From an uncultured Anaeromyxobacter sp. (GTDB lineage: Bacteria > Myxococcota > Myxococcia > Myxococcales > Anaeromyxobacteraceae): a DNA stretch of 42,461 nucleotides. The notes below the pieces were generated by a model. That model was not told the DNA's origin, did no database searches, and was given only the letters and a program-made list of their open reading frames with translations. The stretch is from assembly GCA_903904005.1 (NCBI GenBank), contig CAIVAR010000049.1, positions 1 through 42,461 of the forward strand, read 5' to 3'. A program made the translations under genes and the position numbers. Shown piece by piece: positions 36,573 through 42,461 of the stretch; the first letter of the stretch is position 1, and each line of letters starts with the position of its first letter.

Positions 36573-36578
36573 GGCCCA

Positions 36579-37160
36579 ATGACCCTCGCACGACTCCCGC
36601 TTGCACTCCTCGCCGTCGCCGCCCTCGCCGGCTGCGGCGTCCAGTCCATTCCCCAGGCCAACAACGCCGTCGCCGGCGCCTGGGCCGAGGTCGAGAACCA
36701 GTACCAGCGCCGCGCCGACCTCGTTCCCAACCTGGTGGCGACGGTGAAGGGCTACGCCACCCACGAGCAGGAGACGCTCGAGGGCGTGATGGCCGCCCGG
36801 GCCCAGGCCACCCAGGTGAAGATCTCGGTCGACCAGCTCACCCCCGAGAACATGAAGAAGTTCGAGCAGGCCCAGAGCGGGCTGACCCAGGCGCTCGGCA
36901 AGCTGATGGCCGTGTCCGAGGCCTATCCGAACCTGAAGGCCAACGAGAACTTCCGCGACCTGCAGGTCCAGCTCGAGGGGACGGAGAACCGCATCTCGGT
37001 GGCGCGCCGCCGCTACATCCAGACGGTGCAGGAGTTCAACAACCTCGTCACCGTGCCCCCCACGAGCTTCACCAACAGCCTCTTCTACCACCACGCTGCG
37101 AAGCCCCAGTTCACGGCCACGACGGCGGGCGCCGCCGAGGCCCCCAAGGTGAAGTTCTAG
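36579..37160 (+). CDS. lemA: LemA family lipoprotein
   Basis: 193 aa. Signal peptide [19 protein letters not shown] with Cys19 as lipid site. The LemA helical bundle is recognised from [48 protein letters not shown], the [17 protein letters not shown] motif and [16 protein letters not shown]. Function of LemA proteins is unresolved; they are often encoded with TPM-domain proteins, as here. Followed at 10 bases by the first TPM gene. Confidence 0.95.
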   Translation: MTLARLPLALLAVAALAGCGVQSIPQANNAVAGAWAEVENQYQRRADLVPNLVATVKGYATHEQETLEGVMAARAQATQVKISVDQLTPENMKKFEQAQSGLTQALGKLMAVSEAYPNLKANENFRDLQVQLEGTENRISVARRRYIQTVQEFNNLVTVPPTSFTNSLFYHHAAKPQFTATTAGAAEAPKVKF

Positions 37161-37170
37161 GGAGATCCCG

Positions 37171-37956
37171 GTGACCCGCGGCCCCGTGGCCGCCCTGGCC
37201 CTGCTGCTCCTCGTGGCGCCCCTGCGCGCCGCGCCGGAGATCCCCGTCCCGCGCCTGACCGGGCCGGTGGTCGACCCGGCCGGAGCGGTGGACGCCCGGT
37301 GGGAGCAGCGGCTCGGCGACCTGTCGCGCGCGGCACGTGCCCAGAACGGCGGGAAGGGGCCGCAGCTCCAGTACCTCGTCGTCTCCACGCTCGACGGGGA
37401 GCCCATCGAGAGCTTCTCGATGCGGGTCGCCGAGGCCTGGAAGCTCGGCACGAAGGGGCGGGACGACGGCGTCCTCCTCGTGGTCGCGGTGAAGGACCGC
37501 AAGGTCCGCATCGAGGTGGGCGGGGGGCTCGAGGGAGGGCTCACCGACGCCCAGTCGGGCCGGATCATCCGCAGCGCCATCGTCCCCGCCTTCCGCGAGA
37601 ACCGATACGGGGAGGGGCTCTACGCCGCAGGGCAGCAGGTGCTGGGAGCGCTCGGCGCCCTGCCGCAGGGCATGTCCCAGGCGCCGCGGCGGCAGGCGGC
37701 GCAGAAGCAGGTCGACATCCCGATCCTGGGCGGCCTGCTCGGCTTCCTCCTCGGAATGGGCGCGCCGGCGCTCGTCCTCCTCGTCATCGCCTTCGTGGTG
37801 ATCCGGGCCATCGCCGGCTTCGGCGGGCGCGGTCCCCGGGGTCCGTGGGGCGGCGGGGGCTTCGGCGGGGGTGGGTTCAGCGGCGGTGGCGGCGGTGGCA
37901 GCTGGAGCGGTGGCGGCGGCGGATTCAGCGGCGGCGGCGCCTCGGGGAGCTGGTAG
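37171..37956 (+). CDS. TPM-domain membrane protein with Gly/Ser-rich C-terminus (YgcG-like)
   Basis: 261 aa. Signal peptide MTRGPVAALALLLLVAPLRA, then an extracytoplasmic TPM domain (about 30-165; PVVDPAGAVDARWEQRL, FSMRVAEAWKLGTKGRDDGVLLVVAVKDRKVRIEVGGGLEG). One membrane helix follows (about 185-215), then a tail of Gly-Gly-Gly-Ser/Phe repeats ending GASGSW. This is the classic YgcG architecture. GTG start with GGGAGAT just upstream. Confidence 0.92.
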   Translation: MTRGPVAALALLLLVAPLRAAPEIPVPRLTGPVVDPAGAVDARWEQRLGDLSRAARAQNGGKGPQLQYLVVSTLDGEPIESFSMRVAEAWKLGTKGRDDGVLLVVAVKDRKVRIEVGGGLEGGLTDAQSGRIIRSAIVPAFRENRYGEGLYAAGQQVLGALGALPQGMSQAPRRQAAQKQVDIPILGGLLGFLLGMGAPALVLLVIAFVVIRAIAGFGGRGPRGPWGGGGFGGGGFSGGGGGGSWSGGGGGFSGGGASGSW

Positions 37957-37965
37957 GAGCGAGCC

Positions 37966-38601
37966 ATGGCACTCGATCGCCATTTTCCGCAGGAGGCACA
38001 GGACCGGATCGCCGCGGCGGTACGCCGGGCCGAGTCGCGCAGCACCGGGCAGGTTGTGCCGGTGGTGGTGACCCGCTCCGAGCCCTACGAGGAGGCGCGC
38101 TGGATCGGGGCGGTGATCGGCGCCGCGGTCGCCACCGCGCTCGTCGAGCTCGTCGTGGACGATCCCACCGTCGCCGAGGTGCTCATCTTCCAGGTACTCC
38201 TCGGCGTGGCCGGATGGTTCGTCGGGAGGCTCGCCACCGTCGAGCGGCTCCTCGCCGGCCGGCGCCACCAGGCCCACGCCGTCCACGCCCGGGCCGAGCA
38301 GGCCTTCCTCGAGCACGGCCTCCACCAGACCATGCACGGGACCGGGGTGCTCGTCTTCGCCTCCCTGCGCGAGCGGCGCGCCGAGATCATCGGCGACCGG
38401 GGGATCCACGAGCGAATGGGGGACGCCGGGTGGCAGCGGGCGGTCGACGCGCTCGTCGACGGGATGCGCCGGGGGGTCCCCGGCGAGGGGTTCGAGGCGG
38501 CCATCGACCAGGTCGGCGTGCAACTTGCCGAGCACTTCCCGCGGGCGTCGGACGAGCCGGTGCCGAACGAGCTGCCCGACGGGCTCCGGCGCGATGGTTG
38601 A
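37966..38601 (+). CDS. Second TPM-domain membrane protein
   Basis: 211 aa. It lacks a signal peptide but begins with a TPM-like segment (PQEAQDRIAAAVRRAESRSTGQVVPVVV), interrupted by two adjacent hydrophobic helices (about 44-85) and resumed as HGTGVLVFASLRERRAEIIGDRGIHERMG. The TPM domain split by a membrane hairpin implies a cytosolic orientation for the soluble part, opposite to the previous protein. Starts 10 bases after it (GGAGCGAGCC before ATG), so lemA and the two TPM genes form one operon. Confidence 0.85.
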   Translation: MALDRHFPQEAQDRIAAAVRRAESRSTGQVVPVVVTRSEPYEEARWIGAVIGAAVATALVELVVDDPTVAEVLIFQVLLGVAGWFVGRLATVERLLAGRRHQAHAVHARAEQAFLEHGLHQTMHGTGVLVFASLRERRAEIIGDRGIHERMGDAGWQRAVDALVDGMRRGVPGEGFEAAIDQVGVQLAEHFPRASDEPVPNELPDGLRRDG

Positions 38602-38627
38602 CAAGGCCATCCGCTCGAACGGATAAA
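38598..38627 (+). promoter_or_regulatory. Consensus-like promoter of the XRE-cupin gene with an internal palindrome
   Basis: TTGACA (perfect -35), 18 bases, GATAAA, 5 bases to the ATG (leaderless type). Between them lies ATCCG-CTCGAA-CGGAT (38610-38625), an inverted repeat overlapping the -10, a likely autoregulatory operator. Confidence 0.6.
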
Positions 38628-38632
38628 CGATC

Positions 38633-39292
38633 ATGTCCTCCCGGAATCCTCCTGCCTCCCGCCGTCCCCGGGCGCGCGCGCGCGGCGGACGGGTCCCCGG
38701 CCACGAGCGGGCCCATCCCGCCGCCGGCAGCGATCTCACCCCGGTGCTCGGCGCCAACCTGCGGCGGCTGCGCAGCCGCCGGAACCTCTCGCTCGAGAAG
38801 CTGGCCAAGCTCTCCGGCGTCTCCCGGGCCATGCTCGGGCAGATCGAGCTGGGCCAGAGCGCCCCGACGGTGAACGTGCTGTGGAAGATCGGCACCGCAC
38901 TCGAGGTGCCCTTCAGCGCCCTCATCACCAGCCGCCCCACCGCCTCCTTCCACGTGATGCGGGCCGACCAGGCCAAGCGGCTGGCCTCCTCCGACGGGAG
39001 CTTCGTGTCCCGGGCGCTCTTCCCCTTCGACGAGCCCCGGCGCGTGGAGTTCTACGAGCTCCGGCTCGCCCCGGGCGGCGTCGAGCGAGCCGACGCCCAC
39101 CCGCCGGGCACGGTGGAAAATCTGGTGGTGAGCCGGGGAACCGTGGAGATCGAGACCGGGGGCGGGACCCACGCGCTCGGTCCGGGCGACGCGGTGGTGT
39201 TCGAGGCCGACGCGCCCCACGCCTACCGGAACGCCGGGGACGTCGAGGCCGTCATGTACCTCGTCATGACGTACGCCGACACGGTGGGGTAG
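38633..39292 (+). CDS. XRE-family transcriptional regulator with C-terminal cupin domain
   Basis: 219 aa. A basic, disordered N-tail (RRPRARARGGR) precedes a helix-turn-helix at about 40-95 (LGANLRRLRSRRNLSLEKLAKLSGVSRAMLGQIELGQSAPTV split over helices). A cupin barrel follows (about 140-215; FYELRLAPGGVERADAHPPGTVENLVVSRGTVEI, PGDAVVFEADAPHAYRN). Such regulators sense small molecules in the cupin pocket and often control amino-acid, polyamine or nitrogen metabolism. Adjacent genes are a response regulator (3 bases downstream) and an ammonium transporter. Confidence 0.93.
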   Translation: MSSRNPPASRRPRARARGGRVPGHERAHPAAGSDLTPVLGANLRRLRSRRNLSLEKLAKLSGVSRAMLGQIELGQSAPTVNVLWKIGTALEVPFSALITSRPTASFHVMRADQAKRLASSDGSFVSRALFPFDEPRRVEFYELRLAPGGVERADAHPPGTVENLVVSRGTVEIETGGGTHALGPGDAVVFEADAPHAYRNAGDVEAVMYLVMTYADTVG

Positions 39293-39295
39293 GGC

Positions 39296-40705
39296 GTGGG
39301 CCGGCCCACCCACGAGCTCCTCGTCGAGCGGGGTGTGGTCTCTCCAGAGGCGGTGGTCGACGCCGAGGCCGCCGCCGCCCGGAACGGTACCCGCCTGTGC
39401 AGCGAGCTCCTCGCCGCCGGTGCGGCCAGCGAGGGGGCGCTGGTGGCGATCCTGGCCGAGCGGCACGGCTGGCCGGGGGTCGACCTCTCCCGGTCGGAGA
39501 TCCACTCCGAGGCGCTCCGCCTGGTGCCGCCGCGGGTGGCGCTCGCCGACAACATCCTCCCGATCTCCACCGAGGGGGGGCGGCTCCACCTGGGGGTCGC
39601 CGACCCCGACAGCGCCAACCGGGTCCTCTCCGAGGTCCGATTCGTCACCGGGATGGAGATCTCCCCGTACGTCGCCGTGGCCGGAGCCCTCCGCAGGGCG
39701 ATCGTCGACGCCTACGCCGGCCTGGAGCGCGGGGCCGCCGCCTGGCGCGGCGCCGAGGCCAGCCCCGGGTGCGGCATCGCCTTCTCCTCCCCGGTGGAGC
39801 TCTCGCTGCCCGACGGCGACGAGGTGATCGTCGTCGTCGACGAGCACGCGCACGAGACCGAGCATGCGCACGCGCCGCCGCCGGCGGTGATCACGCCTCC
39901 GGCCCCGGAGGGCCCCTTCCCCGAGCCACCCGACCTGGCCCGCGACGGCCGCCGGGTGCTGGTGGTCGACGACGAGCCGGAGATCCGGGCCCTGCTCGAG
40001 CGGACGCTCGGCGCCCGGGGATTCACGGTGGACACCGCGCCGGACGGCGAGGAGGCGCTGGCGCGGGTTGCCGCGCGCCGCCCCGCGCTCGTGCTCCTCG
40101 ACGCCATGCTCCCGCGCATCCACGGCTTCGAGGTGGCGAGGCGCCTGCGCGCCGACCCGCGCACCCGGGACGTGCCCGTGGTGATGATGACCGCGGTCTA
40201 CCGGGGCTGGCGGTTCGCCCAGGACGCGCGCGATGCCTACGGGGCAGAGGACTACATCGAGAAGCCCTTCCGGCTCGACGACCTGGTCCGGCGCATCGAG
40301 GTGGTGCTCGAGGCCACGGCGAACCGCGGTCCGGTGAAGCCCTCCGGCGGCGAGCTCATGCTCCGGAGAGGCAAGGAACTCCTGCTGGCGGGACGGCTCG
40401 ACGCTGCGGTGGCGTCGCTCCAGGAGGCCATCTCCGCCGATCCGTTCGCGGCCGAGGCCCACCACCAGCTCGCCAAGGCGCTGCGGGCCCAGGGAGAGCA
40501 CTTCCAGGCCATGACCTCCTTCGAGCGGGCGGTGGAGCTCCGGGTCGACTTCTTCCCGGCGCTGCGCAGCCTGGCCGCGCTCTACGCCGAGAAGGGCTTC
40601 CGGCGGAAGGCCGTGGAGACGCTCGAGCGGGCGCTCACCGCCGCGCCTGATCCGGTGGCACGGGACGCGGTCCGCTCGGACCTGCTCGATCTGCTCGAGG
40701 CTTGA
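39296..40705 (+). CDS. Response regulator with MshEN/GspE N-domain, receiver domain and TPR repeats
   Basis: 469 aa. Residues 1-150 form a GspE/MshE N-terminal domain (ELLVERGVVSPEAVVDAEA, SELLAAGAASEGALVAILAERHGWPGVDLS). A His-rich and Pro-rich linker (EHAHETEHAHAPPP) leads to a receiver domain (about 218-340) with acidic pair DDE, phosphoacceptor Asp in VLLDAMLPRIHG, and Lys in YIEKPF. Three TPR-like repeats end the protein (about 355-465; ELLLAGRLDAAVASLQEAISADPFAAEAH). There is no DNA-binding or enzymatic output, so it acts through protein contacts. The tandem MshEN motifs that bind c-di-GMP are degenerate at the Leu-Gly positions (PT and LC instead of LG), so nucleotide binding is uncertain. 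GTG start 3 bases after the XRE-cupin stop. Confidence 0.88.
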   Translation: MGRPTHELLVERGVVSPEAVVDAEAAAARNGTRLCSELLAAGAASEGALVAILAERHGWPGVDLSRSEIHSEALRLVPPRVALADNILPISTEGGRLHLGVADPDSANRVLSEVRFVTGMEISPYVAVAGALRRAIVDAYAGLERGAAAWRGAEASPGCGIAFSSPVELSLPDGDEVIVVVDEHAHETEHAHAPPPAVITPPAPEGPFPEPPDLARDGRRVLVVDDEPEIRALLERTLGARGFTVDTAPDGEEALARVAARRPALVLLDAMLPRIHGFEVARRLRADPRTRDVPVVMMTAVYRGWRFAQDARDAYGAEDYIEKPFRLDDLVRRIEVVLEATANRGPVKPSGGELMLRRGKELLLAGRLDAAVASLQEAISADPFAAEAHHQLAKALRAQGEHFQAMTSFERAVELRVDFFPALRSLAALYAEKGFRRKAVETLERALTAAPDPVARDAVRSDLLDLLEA

Positions 40706-40719
40706 GCAGCCGCCTGCCT

Positions 40720-40737
40720 CCCGGCGTCGCAGCCGGG
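40720..40737 (+). terminator. Short hairpin after the response regulator gene
   Basis: CCCGGC-GTCGCA-GCCGGG, 15 bases after the stop. No T-run follows, so it may only aid Rho-dependent termination or stabilise the 3' end. Confidence 0.3.
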
Positions 40738-40869
40738 AACCTCCCGCACCCCTCCGCTGCCCGCGATCCGGTCACCCCGGAGGCGCCCGGTGCCCGCCGT
40801 CCGTGCAATCCCCGTCGCCGCCGCGTCCCGGCCGGGGCCCGGCCGTGCCCTCCAGGCGATCGCGCGTCG

Positions 40870-40885
40870 CGGCACGCCCGGTGCA
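40870..40885 (+). promoter_or_regulatory. Sigma-54-like promoter of the ammonium transporter gene
   Basis: CGGCAC-GCCCG-GTGCA: the invariant GG and GC are separated by 10 bases, and the rest matches TGGCAC-N5-TTGCA except one base in each half. The predicted start near 40896 gives a leader of about 68 bases to the ATG. Confidence 0.6.
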
Positions 40886-40963
40886 AACGGTCTCCCCGTC
40901 GGGCGGTCGGGCGCGTGCTCGGTGCGCAGGCGAAGCGGTCCACTCCAACCCAGGGAGAACAAG

Positions 40964-42412
40964 ATGGCAGTCGAACCCACGATCAGCGAGCTTGCGAAGA
41001 ACCTCGCCGACACGCAGACCGCTCTCAACATCGTCTGGACGATGGTGGCGGGCTTCCTCGTCATGTTCATGCAGGCCGGCTTCGCGCTGGTGGAGACCGG
41101 GCTCACCCGCGCCAAGAACGCGGCGCACACCATGGGGATGAACTTCCTCGTCTACGCCATCGGCATCATCGGCTTCTACTTCGTCGGCTTCGGACTGCAG
41201 ATGGGCGGCGTCGGCTCGGCCTTCGGCGAGACGACGCTCACCAAGGAGTTCGTCGTCAACATCTTCGGGAAGGACTTCGGTCTCTTCGGGATGAGCGGCT
41301 TCGGGCTGCCGCTCGCCATGTTCACCCCGGCCGTGGCGACGACCTTCCTCTTCCAGATGTGCTTCATGGACACGACCTGCACCATCCCCACCGGTGCGGC
41401 GGCCGAGCGCTGGAAGTTCACGAGCTTCGTGCTCTTCAGCTTCGTCATCTCGACCCTCATCTACCCGATCTACGCCAACTGGGTCTGGGGCGGCGGCTGG
41501 CTCTCCGCCCTCGGCACCAACTTCGGGCTCGGTCACGGCCACGTCGACTTCGCCGGCAGCTCGGTCGTTCACATGACCGGCGGCGTGATGGCGCTCGTGC
41601 TCGCCAAGATGATCGGCCCCCGCGCCGGCAAGTACTCCCCGGACGGCCGCATCAACCCGATCGCGCCCCAGAGCATCCCGCAGGTCATGCTGGGCACCTT
41701 CATCCTGGCCTTCGGCTGGTTCGGCTTCAACGCCGGCTCGACCCTCTCCGGCATGGACACCCGGCTCGCCGTCGTGGCCGTGAACACCATGATCGCCGGC
41801 GCCACCGGCTCGTTCGCCGCCTACCTGTACGTGAAGGCCAAGTTCGGCAAGCCGGATCCGTCCTGGCTCGCCAACGGCATGCTGGCCGGCCTGGTCGCCA
41901 TCACCGCGCCCTGCGCCTTCGTCTCCTCCTGGGCCGCCGCGCTCATCGGCGCCATCGCCGGCGTCCTCGTGGTCGTGGCCGCGGTCTTCATCGACACCAA
42001 GCTCAAGATCGACGACCCGGTCGGCGCCATCGCCGTCCACGGCGTGAACGGGGCCTTCGGCATCCTGGCCACCGGCATCTTCGCCAACGGCGTCTACGGT
42101 CAGGGGCTGAACGGCGTCCCCTACGGCGTCACCGGTCTCCTGTACGGCGACAAGGGGCAGTTCGTCGCCGAGCTCATCGGCATCGCCGCCAACATCGTCT
42201 GGGTGGTCCCGGTCGCGGCTCTCGCCTTCTGGATCATCGGCAAGACCGTCGGCAACCGGGTGTCCCTCGAGGACGAGATCGCCGGCCTCGACATCCCCGA
42301 GATGGGCGTCCACGGCTACTCGGCCGACCCGGGTCCCGGGACGGGCATCACGGCGCACGCCTACGGCGCCACGGCAACTTCCGCGACGGTCGCCACCGTC
42401 GTGGGTCGGTAG
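40964..42412 (+). CDS. amt: Ammonium transporter (Amt family)
   Basis: 482 aa with eleven expected membrane helices. The N-terminal NIVWTMVAGFLVMFMQAGFALVETGLTRAKNA is the Amt signature. The pore histidine pair is His203 (SVVHMTGG) and His359 (AVHGVNGAFG). DTTCTIPTGAAAERWKF and FGWFGFNAGSTL are further family blocks. It is longer than E. coli AmtB and has no obvious cleavable signal peptide. CAGGGAG sits 7 bases before the chosen ATG; the open frame extends further upstream but across the sigma-54-like promoter. No glnK is visible before the window ends 49 bases downstream. Confidence 0.97.
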   Translation: MAVEPTISELAKNLADTQTALNIVWTMVAGFLVMFMQAGFALVETGLTRAKNAAHTMGMNFLVYAIGIIGFYFVGFGLQMGGVGSAFGETTLTKEFVVNIFGKDFGLFGMSGFGLPLAMFTPAVATTFLFQMCFMDTTCTIPTGAAAERWKFTSFVLFSFVISTLIYPIYANWVWGGGWLSALGTNFGLGHGHVDFAGSSVVHMTGGVMALVLAKMIGPRAGKYSPDGRINPIAPQSIPQVMLGTFILAFGWFGFNAGSTLSGMDTRLAVVAVNTMIAGATGSFAAYLYVKAKFGKPDPSWLANGMLAGLVAITAPCAFVSSWAAALIGAIAGVLVVVAAVFIDTKLKIDDPVGAIAVHGVNGAFGILATGIFANGVYGQGLNGVPYGVTGLLYGDKGQFVAELIGIAANIVWVVPVAALAFWIIGKTVGNRVSLEDEIAGLDIPEMGVHGYSADPGPGTGITAHAYGATATSATVATVVGR

Positions 42413-42431
42413 CAACCGTCGGGAACAGGGG

Positions 42432-42461
42432 GGCGCCGGCGGATCCGAGCCCGCCGGCGCC
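42432..42461 (+). terminator. Perfect 11-bp hairpin at the window edge after amt
   Basis: GGCGCCGGCGG and CCGCCGGCGCC flank ATCCGAGC, 19 bases after the amt stop. The window ends at the last base of the stem, so a T-run cannot be checked. Confidence 0.45.

Larger units (their letters stand above)
40706..40963. other. Longest intergenic region (258 bases) before the ammonium transporter
   Basis: GC-rich, no convincing ORF or RNA gene. It contains a short hairpin near the left end, a sigma-54-like promoter near 40870-40885, and several GTGC half-sites (near 40793, 40803 and 40845) that might bind an enhancer protein, though they do not form a clean dyad. Confidence 0.5.

Noticed and set aside
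37840-37953. Simple-sequence repeat region (Gly/Ser codons)
   Set aside because: It is the normal Gly-rich tail of a YgcG-type TPM protein, not an independent repeat element or CRISPR.

Overview
The window is a very GC-rich, almost gap-free stretch of bacterial chromosome. No intergenic space exceeds 300 bases, and I saw no rRNA, tRNA, insertion sequence, CRISPR array or phage gene. The gene content is Gram-negative: lipoproteins, a beta-barrel outer-membrane protein, a surE-LytM pair, and LemA with TPM-domain proteins. It also has a response regulator built from a GspE/MshE-type N-domain, a receiver domain and TPR repeats, and a suf operon of the Rrf2-BCDSU-SufT type. By inference this suggests the phylum Myxococcota, probably an Anaeromyxobacter-like organism. 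This looks like core genome rather than an accessory island.

Layout. 1-2.2 kb: the 3' end of secA, a HhH-GPD DNA glycosylase and a stand-alone Lrp-type RAM domain. 2.2-7.0 kb (minus strand): a ferredoxin-reductase-like flavoprotein, then the cluster surE - LysM/M23 lipoprotein - apt - GT2 glycosyltransferase, and a YwiC-like membrane protein. 7.1-15.8 kb: a STAS protein, a hotdog thioesterase overlapping a phospholipase-C/P1-nuclease-like exported protein, a FemAB-like acyltransferase, a methyltransferase, a YadGH-like ABC exporter, a two-OB-domain lipoprotein, and a lipoprotein/outer-membrane-protein pair. 15.9-22.8 kb: a YaeQ-family gene, then the Fe-S cluster assembly operon rrf2-sufB-sufC-sufD-sufS-sufU-sufT. 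22.8-29 kb: a MASE1 histidine kinase divergent from an acyltransferase and an aldo/keto reductase, and a Cna-like/PDZ membrane protein. 29-32.1 kb: an ArsR-methyltransferase fusion next to ahcY (S-adenosylhomocysteine hydrolase) and a flavin split-barrel protein. 32.1-36.6 kb: an M20 peptidase, glycogen phosphorylase and an alkyltransferase-like protein. 36.6-38.6 kb: lemA plus two TPM proteins. 38.6-42.4 kb: an XRE-cupin regulator, the MshEN-REC-TPR response regulator and an ammonium transporter.

The most striking signal is not a gene but a promoter architecture. At about thirteen transcription-unit starts, a -10-like hexamer (TAnnnT at nine of them, often preceded by TGC) ends only 5-8 bases before the start codon and no Shine-Dalgarno is visible. 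This predicts leaderless mRNAs as the normal mode for first genes here. Internal genes of operons instead use ATGA/GTGA overlaps or ordinary ribosome binding sites.

Other leads: a near-perfect dyad at the suf transcription start with the GAC-N7-GTC geometry of IscR/Rrf2 operators; a palindrome at the ArsR-methyltransferase promoter consistent with a SAH-responsive repressor beside ahcY; a sigma-54-like promoter before amt; Pho-box-like 11-bp tandem repeats at 7.05 kb; and a PLC-like protein whose predicted signal cleavage would expose the N-terminal Trp used as a zinc ligand in that superfamily.
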